Positions 9,457-17,475 of a stretch of 64,000 bases of DNA are shown piece after piece. The DNA is taken from positions 180,270-244,269 of the forward strand of contig CAJTIM010000003.1 in assembly GCA_910576325.1 (NCBI GenBank), written 5' to 3'. Below the pieces are notes generated by a model, which was given only the letters and a program-made list of their open reading frames with translations, made no database searches and had not been told where the DNA came from. The number at the start of each line of letters is the position of its first letter. Position 1 is the stretch's first letter. Source of the stretch: Clostridia bacterium. GTDB taxonomy: Bacteria; Bacillota; Clostridia; Lachnospirales; Lachnospiraceae. The position numbers and the translations under genes were made by a program.

Positions 9457-9565
9457 TTATACACATTCTCAACAGATTTTTAATATCAAAAGGCAGTGTA
9501 CCACTAAGCGGCCCAAGGATCAATGAAAGAAGTGTGAAACAATTCTTAAATTTTTATTTTTTATT

Positions 9566-10702
9566 TCAATCAATGTCCTGTATCAACAATTTCAATAATT
9601 GCGTCAGTTTTACCAGCTCTGAAATCTCCGTATACTCCTGGCAGGAGTGCACCAGCTCCATAGCGCTGGCTAAAACCAATCCCGAAACTCCATGAAGAGA
9701 CAGATTGCTCTGATCGCTTCCGCCGAAAGTCTTCACCAAACTGCTGGAAATCCCCAGTCTGTCACAAGCCGCCCGGAACCGCCGAACACAGCTGTGTTCC
9801 TCCGGTGTACGGTAAGCACATATAGGCACTTCATAGGTCATGCGGCTCTTTCCCCCAGCTTTTTCAGCTTCCTCCAGGAACAGCGCTTCAATATGCCGCG
9901 TCTGTTCCATCGCCTGCTCATGGGAATAACTGCGCACCTCTCCCACCAGATGACAATGTTCCGGAACAATATTGCTATTTGCACCGCCGCCGTGAATCGC
10001 CCCAATGTTCACCGTCATATCTTTTCCCACATGACCAAGCTCCATACGGGACACCGCTTTTGCCGCTATGGCAATGGCATGTATTCCTGTTTCTGGAGAC
10101 AGACCTGCGTGAGCCGCCCGACCCTCCACTTCAATCTGAAAATTCACCAGCGTCGGAGCCTGAAAAGCCGCCGTCCCTACCGGCCCTGTCAGGTCCAAAA
10201 TGTAGGACTCCTTCGCCTTTACCTTAGAAAAATCAAAGACCGCGCTGCCCTTTAGATGCTTCTCTTCTCCGATAAAAAAAACAATCTCCAGATCACGGCA
10301 GTCCGCCCCCTCTTCCGAAAGCTCTTTCAAAGCCTCCAGAAGCGCCGCTGTGCCGGACATACAGTCTGCTCCGAGAACGGTCGTCCCATCACTGGTAATA
10401 CGCCCGTCCCCGCCGACCAAAGCCTTCTTTCCCCCGGACGGCTCTACCGTATCCATATGCGTCGAAAACAGGATCGGCGTGCCCGGTAGCGTGCCCTTCC
10501 GAAAAGCATACACATTTCCGGCCGTTCCCCCGTAGATGCTTCCGCCGTCGTCCTCCTCCACCGTAAAGCCGAGGCTTTCCAGCTCTTCCTTCAGCACATC
10601 TGCCATCCTGCGCTCCCCAAAGCTCGGCGCGTCAATGGATACCAGACGCTGAAAATTTTTTATCAATCGCTCCTTGTGAATCGGTATTGTTTTCTCTTTC
10701 AT
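9566..10702 (-). CDS. M20 family metallopeptidase (PepT-like)
   Basis: The 378-residue protein has the M20 metal ligands in order: STHMDTV (His/Asp), LGADCMSG (bridging Asp), IGEEKH (catalytic and metal Glu) and a late metal His in LSLHGVSG. A dimerisation lid domain lies between, with VEGRAAHAGLSPETG. M20 enzymes such as peptidase T remove N-terminal residues from short peptides in the cytoplasm. The ATG at 10702 was chosen because AGAAAGGT lies 9 nt upstream and homology starts there; a longer frame would run into the preceding gene. It follows an hsdR fragment by 16 nt. Confidence 0.88.
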   Translation of the reverse strand: MKEKTIPIHKERLIKNFQRLVSIDAPSFGERRMADVLKEELESLGFTVEEDDGGSIYGGTAGNVYAFRKGTLPGTPILFSTHMDTVEPSGGKKALVGGDGRITSDGTTVLGADCMSGTAALLEALKELSEEGADCRDLEIVFFIGEEKHLKGSAVFDFSKVKAKESYILDLTGPVGTAAFQAPTLVNFQIEVEGRAAHAGLSPETGIHAIAIAAKAVSRMELGHVGKDMTVNIGAIHGGGANSNIVPEHCHLVGEVRSYSHEQAMEQTRHIEALFLEEAEKAGGKSRMTYEVPICAYRTPEEHSCVRRFRAACDRLGISSSLVKTFGGSDQSNLSLHGVSGLVLASAMELVHSCQEYTEISELVKLTQLLKLLIQDID

Positions 10703-10718
10703 TTGTGTTTTAACCTTT

Positions 10719-11141
10719 CTACTTATTCTTGTCTGTGCCATTTCCGCCATATGGTACATACTCCTCCGCAGCCATAGAATATCCGGTCTCTGGCTGAAAA
10801 GTATATACATTCTCTTCCGGCCTTATATTGCTGCTCATCAATTCTGCTTGCTTAATTACTACATCGACCGCGCCTTTCGCTTTTTCCGGCGGGTACTTAT
10901 ACTTTCTCAAAAGATGCTTTACCTGCGTTCTCATATAAGCACGGGCGGATTCTTTTTTATCCCAGTCAACGGTTCTGCTTCTACGTATCAATTCGGTCAG
11001 CTCATATGCCATTTCCACTAAAACTTCATCCTGCATCTTTCTAAGGACTTCGGGATCTGCCGCTAACGCGTCATAGTTGAGGTCTTTTAGCAACTGTTGA
11101 TACTCCGGCATCTCAAACGCTTCACTTCGTACCTCCTCAAT
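10719..11141 (-). pseudogene. Type I restriction endonuclease HsdR, C-terminal fragment
   Basis: About 140 codons match the C-terminal (DUF3387-type) region of HsdR: ELIRRSRTVDWDKKESARA and LRKYKYPPEKAK are characteristic. The motor and nuclease domains are absent. The open frame begins at a stop just inside the end of the ACT fragment, so this is a remnant, not a short gene. An N-terminal HsdR fragment in the same orientation lies at 14.7-15.4 kb. The simplest reading is one hsdR broken by deletion and insertion, although the pieces could come from two different alleles. Confidence 0.8.
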
Positions 11142-11385
11142 CTACAACTTCGTATCCCTCTGCCGCCAAGACTGTCATTGCATGGTCAAAGTTCTTAGCC
11201 TTTAATCCCCGCCATCCGCCATCCCGCTCAGCTGGCGTATCCTTGGTCCTGCATACAAGAGATATTTCCTCATCAGTCTTGCACACAAAACATATGTCAG
11301 TATCCAAATTAATATCCGACACATTACTAACCTTGCATACCGTCAATTCATAAGGCAGCTTTTTAGTTTCATAGCTCCGCTTCAT
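11137..11385 (-). pseudogene. ACT-domain protein with internal deletion
   Basis: The first 55 residues (MKRSYETKKLPYELTVCKVS… to ERDGGWRG) match the N-terminal domain of small ACT-type proteins of about 120-135 residues. The chain then jumps directly to the final helix and strand (KNFDHAMTVLAAEGYEVVD). The central portion that would carry the second ACT beta-alpha-beta core (about 45 residues) is missing without a frameshift. The gene is probably non-functional. It is followed on the same strand by the hsdR C-terminal scrap and preceded by a flavin-binding protein gene. Confidence 0.65.
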
Positions 11386-11387
11386 TT

Positions 11388-11864
11388 CTATGATTCATTG
11401 ACCAACTTGCCGGTCATATGCTCTATAATAAGTTCCAGACAATTCACCCTCGGAAGTGCATTCGTCAGTTCCCTCCGAAGATACTCTTCATCATCGGTAA
11501 ACTTTCTGACAAGGTTCGTGCATATCTCTTGCTTCTTATCCTCATCTTCGACAACACGCATTCTGCCGAACACGACCACGCTATTGATGTTTAATGCCCA
11601 TTCTCCGTCTTTACGGTAGCCCTTATCCATCACACAATAGCTGACCTTATCGCAGGCAGCAATGGCATCCAACTTATGCCCTGTTTTCGCACAATGAAAA
11701 TAGAGCCTGTTGTCCTTCTCTGAGTACCAATGGTCAAGCGGAATGCCATAAGGATACCCATTATCACCAATCATGGACAGAATCCCCCTTGGCTGTTCCT
11801 TCAAAATACGGATGCATTCTTCTTCGCTGATCTGTTGTTTAAAGCGTCTCATTTCTCTGAACAT
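11388..11864 (-). CDS. Pyridoxamine 5'-phosphate oxidase-like flavoprotein (NimA-type)
   Basis: A 158-residue split-barrel flavin-nucleotide-binding protein: RGILSMIGDNGYPYGIPLDHWY, LYFHCAKTGHKLD and a VVVFGRM strand are family hallmarks. Members include 5-nitroimidazole reductases and many uncharacterised FMN-binding proteins. It appears full length, with AGGGAG before the ATG. It overlaps the end of a frameshifted XRE gene by 16 nt, so that gene was once coupled to it. A second, only distantly similar flavoprotein lies at 50.7 kb. Confidence 0.85.
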   Translation of the reverse strand: MFREMRRFKQQISEEECIRILKEQPRGILSMIGDNGYPYGIPLDHWYSEKDNRLYFHCAKTGHKLDAIAACDKVSYCVMDKGYRKDGEWALNINSVVVFGRMRVVEDEDKKQEICTNLVRKFTDDEEYLRRELTNALPRVNCLELIIEHMTGKLVNES

Positions 11865-12075
11865 TGTTTCTCCCTCTCCACATAATGCAGTTCCACATCA
11901 AAGCCCAGATCCTCCATCATTGCCAGGAAGGTCTTGTTCATGATCTGTTCCTTGCTGCGAACGATCTTATTCACATATGACGGCGATGTACCGATATTCT
12001 CCGCTATCTTCGCCTGAGTGGTGGATTTTCGATACATCTCATTTTTACATCCATTTCAATGTTGTTCTTCAGAAT
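11849..12075 (-). pseudogene. Small XRE-family regulator, frameshifted
   Basis: The sequence aligns codon by codon with the intact 71-residue regulator at 21.0 kb (LKNN-(I/V)-E-x-DVK, TQAK-x-AE-x-IGTS, NKTFL-x-x-ME-x-LG). Two lesions stand out. The start codon position holds ATT instead of ATG, and a run of A after ATCG is one base short, shifting the frame. An internal ATG at 12037 re-enters the original frame but has no SD. The upstream SD (GGAGAG) survives. Confidence 0.7.
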
Positions 12076-12129
12076 ACTTCTCTCCGCCACATATCTCAAT
12101 TACTTGACTTATAACTCGATCCAGTATAG

Positions 12130-12738
12130 CACAAAACCCTTCTCATGGATAGCACAAAATCGAGTAGGAAGCGGTTTCAGTAGTTGACGTGCAGAGACTG
12201 ATATGCTGTGGCTAAATCATAATAGCCCCAGTTTATCAGTCTTTCTTTGTTAAGAGCCCAGTTAACCGCTTTGTTTCCGGCGTTAAACCAGTACCCTTTT
12301 CGGTCATAGGCAATTGTAGCCGCATAGTGACTGTCTACTCCCAGTCCCATCAATTTTCTCATCCTCGTTCTCGGATATTTCCACTGTTTCCAGATGCACA
12401 TACGAATCCGCCTGTACAGCCATCCATTCAGCGATTCGATGTTGTTCTTCATGTCTGCCATGCTAAAGTACTTCAGCCATCCCCGCATATATACTTTTAT
12501 GCGTTCCATAGTTTTCACTATACTTCCGCACCTGCTTCGGGAAGTGAGCTTCCGAAGTTTATCCTTGGCTTTCTTCCATGACTTGGCATGTACACGGATG
12601 TAAATACCTTTGCCATTCTTCCCGAGGCAGAAACCCAGATACTTAAAATTTCGGATTGCAAACACACTGACCTATCCTTCCCACTACCGGGCGGATTCGG
12701 GACTTGCACCCGTTAGAAACGTGCGCCGCCGGGCGCAC
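12130..12738 (-). mobile_element. Group II intron remnant
   Basis: The intron 5' boundary is recognisable at 12738: GTGCGCCC, followed by domain I-like sequence with a GGTGCAAGTCCCGAA segment. After only about 70 nt this runs into the 3' part of a maturase gene, so most of domains I-IV and the reverse transcriptase are deleted. After the maturase stop, TCCTACTCGATT resembles an intron 3' end, but no intact domain V hairpin is visible. The element cannot splice or move by itself. Confidence 0.7.
12177..12665 (-). pseudogene. Group II intron reverse transcriptase/maturase, C-terminal fragment
   Basis: About 160 residues match the end of LtrA-type proteins: a KYLGFCLGK strand, a K-x-x-KDKLRKLTSRSRCGS maturase (domain X) start, and GWLYRRIRMCIWKQWK. 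The catalytic YADD reverse-transcriptase core is absent. Inside the intron remnant it lies on the same strand as the 5' boundary, as expected. Confidence 0.85.
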
Positions 12739-12820
12739 AACGAAAAAAATAAGACCCAGAAGAATGAAGTCTTCTGAGCCTTATAAATTGACTCTCTAAT
12801 CCTGATTCAACTGTTATGGA

Positions 12821-13840
12821 TTATGATGCCTTACCAAGCATGTCATGGATATATGCCCGTAATCCATTCTCCGTATCTATGCCGTATTTCTGGTTTATCA
12901 GGATATAATATTTCATGATCCTCTCTTTCGGCAGAAGCTCACTGGAAGGAATGCTGTCGCCATATCCTTTTCTCGCTTCCATCCAAGGAGTCTCATTATG
13001 TGTGATCCTCTCCAATACCTTCCCGCCATACATTCCAAACGTGTTCACAACCAGATCAATCACTCTCTTCTCGTCATTCGACAGGGCATCCCCAGTTCCT
13101 TCCACAAGCGCGAACCGCGCGTCATCGATCGGATTATATTTGAAATCCCGGAACAACTCATAAACCTCCGGATAGACCGGACCATGAACCCACGCCCTGC
13201 AATCCTCTTCAAAGATCGGTCTTTTATACAATGCGGAGTAAACGCCCTGGATGAAATACAGGAGCTTCTGCAGCATAAGCGGCGTTACCTCTTCCAGCTT
13301 TTCGAATATATACGCAATTACCCGGAGCATCTTATCCGAAACGGAAAACAGGCTCTCTATGCTTTCTGCCGCAGCAAACGCTTTCCTGAATGCCGCATCC
13401 GTCAACTTCTCACGGTTCTCCATGAGCTTCTGCTTCAAGTACACCGGGGATGAAAGCGCTGCTTTAATGATATCCGAATACTCTTTGGAAGGCATCTGTC
13501 CTTCCAGATATCTCGGAATCGTCACCTCTCCGAACCCAAGCGCCAGGGACAGAGGAGCCTTTCCAATCTTATATATCTTCATCAGCCTTTCGATGTCCTC
13601 AATCGATACAAGCCCTTCTGCAGCCCTGTACTGCTCGTCGATTTCCTGAACGTTCTTATCGATAAGGCCGGGAATGCTCATTTCCTCTCCGCACTCTGCA
13701 CAGACAGCCACAGTAATTGCAAAGGTATATTCCTTATCCTTTATATTCTTTATGATATCCTTCTTCTGCAAAAAGTACTCGGTCTCTTTCCTGCATTCTA
13801 TGCAGAAGTCTCTTCTTATCTTCTCTGTCATAATGGTCAC
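12821..13840 (-). CDS. Panacea-domain antitoxin with MqsA-like zinc finger and HTH
   Basis: The 339-residue protein has three parts. Residues 1-50 hold two CxxC pairs (FCIEC and VCAEC), a zinc finger as in MqsA-type antitoxins. Residues about 80-165 resemble the MqsA-type HTH (GFGEVTIPRYLEGQMPSKEYSD). Residues about 180-320 form a Panacea (DUF4065/SocA-like) domain: LQKLLYFIQGVYSALY and RAWVHGPVYPEVYELF are its hallmarks. Panacea domains neutralise many unrelated toxins. It lies 18 nt downstream of the toxin gene on the same strand, in toxin-first order as in mqsRA, and likely represses the shared promoter. Confidence 0.85.
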   Translation of the reverse strand: MTIMTEKIRRDFCIECRKETEYFLQKKDIIKNIKDKEYTFAITVAVCAECGEEMSIPGLIDKNVQEIDEQYRAAEGLVSIEDIERLMKIYKIGKAPLSLALGFGEVTIPRYLEGQMPSKEYSDIIKAALSSPVYLKQKLMENREKLTDAAFRKAFAAAESIESLFSVSDKMLRVIAYIFEKLEEVTPLMLQKLLYFIQGVYSALYKRPIFEEDCRAWVHGPVYPEVYELFRDFKYNPIDDARFALVEGTGDALSNDEKRVIDLVVNTFGMYGGKVLERITHNETPWMEARKGYGDSIPSSELLPKERIMKYYILINQKYGIDTENGLRAYIHDMLGKAS

Positions 13841-13858
13841 CTCCGATTTGTCTCCTGG

Positions 13859-14245
13859 TTATCTGAAATAGTATGTAAGCGGATACTTCTGTTCATGGAA
13901 CGAAATTACGATCACAAAACAGTTTTCCAACTTGTTGAACTTGATATACAGAGATACTGTTTTTTCTTCTGTCCCGGTTCGCTCCAAAAGAACTACATCT
14001 TTTCCAAATACATACAGTTGTTCGTGTTCAAAGCCCTTATGCTCATTCTGCAGGATTTCCGAAAAATCCATTGCAGTAAGACTCAATATGATTTCCTTGG
14101 CTTTTGCCTCATCAATAACATAATCCAGGAACAGATTAATGTTATCCTGCCGCCTGGCATTCCTGTCAAGCCTGTAATTGTCCTTTTCAACAGCATCCTT
14201 CACCTCGGAAAGATACTGCTCTATATCTTTCTGATCTATGTTCAA
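13859..14245 (-). CDS. Putative toxin partner of the Panacea antitoxin (MqsR-like)
   Basis: I place the start at a TTG (14245) giving 128 residues: GGAGG lies exactly 8 nt upstream, and a perfect promoter at 14298-14326 would start transcription after any upstream ATG in this frame. The order of elements is reminiscent of MqsR/RelE-fold mRNA interferases: an IILSLTAMDFSEIL helix, then strands ending in SLYIKFNKL and CFVIVISFHEQ (MqsR has LSESDF and a final VSFKEK strand). The similarity is weak, so the toxin activity is an inference from gene order and antitoxin type. Confidence 0.6.
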   Translation of the reverse strand: MNIDQKDIEQYLSEVKDAVEKDNYRLDRNARRQDNINLFLDYVIDEAKAKEIILSLTAMDFSEILQNEHKGFEHEQLYVFGKDVVLLERTGTEEKTVSLYIKFNKLENCFVIVISFHEQKYPLTYYFR

Positions 14246-14297
14246 TACTTTATCCTCCGCAGAGTATATGATATGTTTTTTTGTTTTTCCTATCATC

Positions 14298-14326
14298 ATT
14301 ATAGTTTCATGATTGCTTTTTGTCAA
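14298..14326 (-). promoter_or_regulatory. Consensus sigma-A promoter of the toxin-antitoxin operon
   Basis: TTGACA and TATAAT are separated by exactly 17 nt on the minus strand, a perfect consensus promoter. Predicted transcription starts near 14291, which rules out the in-frame ATGs at 14299 and 14296 and supports the TTG start at 14245. Confidence 0.85.
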
Positions 14327-14342
14327 TATCCAATCATCAAAA

Positions 14343-14364
14343 GCGGCAGGAAATTTCCTGCCGC
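14343..14364 (-). terminator. Perfect 22-nt palindrome, likely terminator of the upstream fragment
   Basis: The arm GCGGCAGGAAA is followed immediately by its exact complement, then TTTTGATG on the minus strand. It lies between the sigma-like fragment and the toxin promoter. It could end upstream transcription or serve as an operator for the antitoxin. Confidence 0.5.
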
Positions 14365-14404
14365 CATTTGACTCCATATTCAGTTGGGCTTACACGTCTC
14401 GGAC

Positions 14405-14704
14405 TTAAACTGCGTTCCTGCACATCTCTGTCAGCTGCTTTGCGATCCTGCGGAGCTTCTTGGAGATAGTGTTCTGCGACACGCCCTTCATCTTCACAAT
14501 TTCTTCCTGCGAATACTCTTCGATAAAATACAGACGATACAGTTCCTGGTCAGCATCCGGCAGCTCGGACAGTTTCTCATAAAGAACTTCCTTCTGCGGA
14601 TCTGGCTCTTCCGCCGTCATCTCCGCAAGCTGCCTGGCATAGATACTTGTGTCCTGGTTCTCGGTTTTCATAAGTCCATCCATAGACAGGTTCCAATACT
14701 CCAT
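14405..14704 (-). pseudogene. Sigma-70 region 4-like protein (fragment)
   Basis: The 99 residues end with a sigma region 4-type HTH: ELYRLYFIEEYSQEEI and KGVSQNTISKKLRRI. Proteins of this kind with a REYWN motif are common as small accessory sigma-like regulators on integrative elements and are usually longer at the N-terminus. Here the frame begins inside what was hsdR sequence, so the first residues are shared with a deletion junction near 14705. It is probably a truncated gene, although initiation at 14704 cannot be excluded. Confidence 0.6.
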
Positions 14705-15380
14705 TCAACAGAATTGTAAAATAATTGACTCCTTCATTCTCCGGCCTTTCTCCATTTTGTGATTTCCAGACCATATATCGTATAAAATCGGACGTAATAG
14801 TCCCTATACGAGTATCCAGACCATCACTGATCACATTGAATGCATTGTAATGGAATAACGTCGGAATATCCATTTGGTAATTTTTAACCTGCTTATAGGC
14901 ATTTTCTATGGTAGTATCTTGATTTGCAATATTTTTCAGCTCAAATAACATCAATGGTATTCCATTGACGAATACAAGGAGATCCGGGCGCTTGTTTTTA
15001 TATTCTATTACCGTATATTGATTGACAATCTGAAACGTATTCTTCGCTGATTCTGCAAAATCGATTAATTTTACTGTATAAGTACGCTCTTCTCCGGCTT
15101 TGCGGTAATTAACGGGAATCCCCTCCACAAGATATTTGTGAAAAGCCGCGTTCATATCCGCCAACTTATATAGGCCAAGATTTTTTATAGATTTATAGGC
15201 TTCTTCTATGATATCCTCGTTAATGTTTGGATTTATGTTTAACATTGAAGTCTTAAAATAGTCCTTCAATATCACTTCGTGATAATCCCTGTCAATATCC
15301 GGACCATAGAGATAATCATAGCCCATTTTTTGTAATTCGGTTATAATGACCTTTTCTAAAGTATTTTCATTGACGGACAT
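14705..15380 (-). pseudogene. Type I restriction endonuclease HsdR, N-terminal fragment
   Basis: From the ATG at 15380 (AAAGGA upstream) about 225 residues match HsdR_N, including the nuclease region: YTVIEYKNKRPDLLVFVNGIPL and FELKN, which contain the catalytic D…E-x-K set. The frame is diverted near 14705 into an unrelated sigma-like gene, removing the whole translocase motor. It lies directly downstream of fic and rhuM, an arrangement common in type I restriction operons. No hsdM is present. Confidence 0.88.
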
Positions 15381-15444
15381 GATTTTAAGTCCTTTCTCGT
15401 GTGCATTTTACGTGTAGTTTGCATGATTTGGCAGGTGCATGGAT

Positions 15445-16050
15445 TTATAAGTCCTCAGCTTTGTATATAACATATCCCTCATAATAATAACTATGATCTA
15501 TGCCTTTCATATACACTTCTCTATCATCAATCTTATCTGTTAAAGCCTGCTTCAAGATATGCTTTATTTCGATATCTTTAATTGGACTTCTTTCCATTGC
15601 CAATAGATAATCTTCTTTGTCTGCCAAGCTCCAATCAATAACCATGTACAATTCTTTTTTCAAGATTAAATCCAGCCAGATTCTAGTACTGCGGCCATTC
15701 CCCTCGCGAAATGGATGTGCAATATTCATCTCCACATATTTTTCAATTATTTCGTCAAATGTAGACTGCGGCATCTTCTCAATATTTTCAAGTGCCGCCT
15801 GCAAATACATCACAGAAGCAAATCTAAAATTCTCCTTTGCAAGATTTATAGTTCGCACCTTTCCGGCAAAATTATATATTTCATCAAATAAATATTGATG
15901 AATTGCTGCAAGCATTTCATATGTTCCGGTTTTGTAATTGTCCAAATATGCATTTCCAAATAATTCTACTGCCTTTTTCTTGCTTATCTTTTCTTCCATT
16001 CTGGCAAGTTCTACTGAGTCCGTGATATTAAGTTTATTATCTAAAGCCAT
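15445..16050 (-). CDS. Fic family protein (AMPylase or Doc-like)
   Basis: A 201-residue Fic protein with the complete catalytic motif HPFREGNGRSTR at about residue 112. Fic enzymes transfer AMP or other phosphate groups to target proteins. An inhibitory (S/T)-x-x-x-E-(G/N) helix is not obvious, and no separate Fic antitoxin gene adjoins, so control is unclear. AAAGGA precedes the ATG. It is the only intact member of the restriction-type cluster between rhuM and the hsdR piece. Confidence 0.9.
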   Translation of the reverse strand: MALDNKLNITDSVELARMEEKISKKKAVELFGNAYLDNYKTGTYEMLAAIHQYLFDEIYNFAGKVRTINLAKENFRFASVMYLQAALENIEKMPQSTFDEIIEKYVEMNIAHPFREGNGRSTRIWLDLILKKELYMVIDWSLADKEDYLLAMERSPIKDIEIKHILKQALTDKIDDREVYMKGIDHSYYYEGYVIYKAEDL

Positions 16051-16089
16051 ATATTTTCCTTTCTAAATGTGAATGGACACATTAAATGA

Positions 16090-17154
16090 CTACTCGTGCG
16101 CTGTGTCAGTATCGGTTGCCGCTTCACTCAATTCCAACATATAGCGGTCAAAGTCAGACAGAAAGAGCTTGTCCTGGATGATTCTGTATTTTTCAAACTC
16201 CGTTTCGGCATGGAGTTTTGCCTGTTCCGCGCTGATTTTTCCCGCCCCGGTCAGCAATTCGTTTCCATTAAATTCAAGGAAGCCGTCCAACCTCTTTGCC
16301 CAGTCCTCCATACTCATGGGAATATGCCGCTCTGCCTAGAGTTCAGCATAGTTCAGATAAAGAGTTACGATTCTCTCCAAATAGGACATTTCTTTTTCGC
16401 TTAAGTAGTTCTTTGCAATCGTGACATCGGCCTTGATAATTTTTCCGTCCGGGTCATTTCCCCAAATCGTCAAGCCCATATGCTCCTTTTGCGCATCCGC
16501 TCTTTCTACAATGAGTTCTGCGGCGGTATGTCTGTGAACGGCAAAATGCATTTTATTTTGGACTGTTTGGAAAAACAGGCGTGTGGTTTTGGCATCCTTG
16601 TCATAGTCAAAAGCAGTAGCGTACAAATCAGTGACTTTTTGATAAAACTTCCGCTCTGACAGCCGAATTTCCCGGATATACTGCAACTGACGGTCAAAGT
16701 ATTCATCCGTGAACATATGGCCGTTTTTCAGACGCTCTTTGTCCATTGTCCAGCCTTGGATCGTGTGATCTTTGACGATTTGTCCTGCCCATTTTCTAAA
16801 CTGAACAGCCCGCTGGTTATTCACCTTAAATCCAACAGCAATGATCATCTGGAGATTATAGTGATCCAGATTGCGTGAAACCTGGCGAATTCCTTCGGAT
16901 TGAACTGTTAAGTATTTCTTAATAGTTGCCTCCGGCATCAGTTCTCCATCCTCATAAATGCGCTTGATATGCTGGGATATAGCGGCAACTGAAACATCGT
17001 AGAGCACCGACATCATTTTTTGTGTCAGCCATATATTTTCATCCTCATAGCGCATTTCGTAGCTACTTTCAGTATCGCCTGTGGCAGCCACAAAGGTAAG
17101 ATATTCAGCAGCACTTGAATGTATCGTTATCTCTGTACCTTTCTTTTTTGACAT
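16090..17154 (-). pseudogene. RhuM family protein interrupted by an amber codon
   Basis: The first 272 codons (start 17154, AAAGGA upstream) match RhuM: NIWLTQKMMSVLYDVSVAAIS and FKVNNQRAVQFRKWA. At 16336-16338 an in-frame TAG follows NYAEL. The same frame then continues without any gap as AERHIPMSMEDWAKRLDGFL to a normal C-terminus at 16090. One C-to-T change (CAG to TAG) explains it. RhuM proteins often sit inside type I restriction operons; their function is unproven. A restart at an ATG after the stop lacks an SD. Confidence 0.88.
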
Positions 17155-17189
17155 ATGATAATTCCTTTCTGTGTTTCTGCAATACCACA

Positions 17190-17439
17190 TCATTTTCCGA
17201 CATACTCGCGCCTCCCGTCCGGATATTCAAGGTACGCCTTCTGAGTTTTATCATCATATCCTGCAACAGGCAAACCCTTTATTTTTCTTACTTCATTATC
17301 AATCCTTTTCAGCGTAATACTCCAGTTTGGATTTTGAAGGTGTACTTCCTCCAACAGCTGTGCCAAGATTGCCGATAGTCCCTATTGCCCATTTAGGGTC
17401 GGCGTTATCAATAAATGATTCTTGAAAGAAAGCCTGGGC
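17190..17439 (-). pseudogene. HsdS specificity-subunit scrap
   Basis: One frame (17299-17439) reads a typical HsdS mid-region: QAFFQESFIDNADPKWAIG then GTAVGGSTPSKSKLEYY, the start of a target-recognition domain. It ends in TGA. A different, overlapping frame then gives a coherent but unrecognised tail (GLPVAGYDDKTQKAYLEYPD…) to a TGA at 17190, 35 nt before rhuM. This looks like the joined ends of two lost genes. Confidence 0.6.
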
Positions 17440-17475
17440 TTACTGCTCCTTGCCGCCGTTAAATGTATTCAGTTG

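Noticed and set aside
12100..12165. Direct repeat TTTTGTGCTAT twice, followed by a TATACT-like box
   Set aside because: Could be the old promoter and operator of the broken XRE gene, but the region also contains the intron end and I cannot separate them.
13859..14377. 172-codon version of the toxin gene
   Set aside because: Its N-terminal 44 codons cover the promoter and a perfect palindrome, so they cannot be translated from the predicted transcript.
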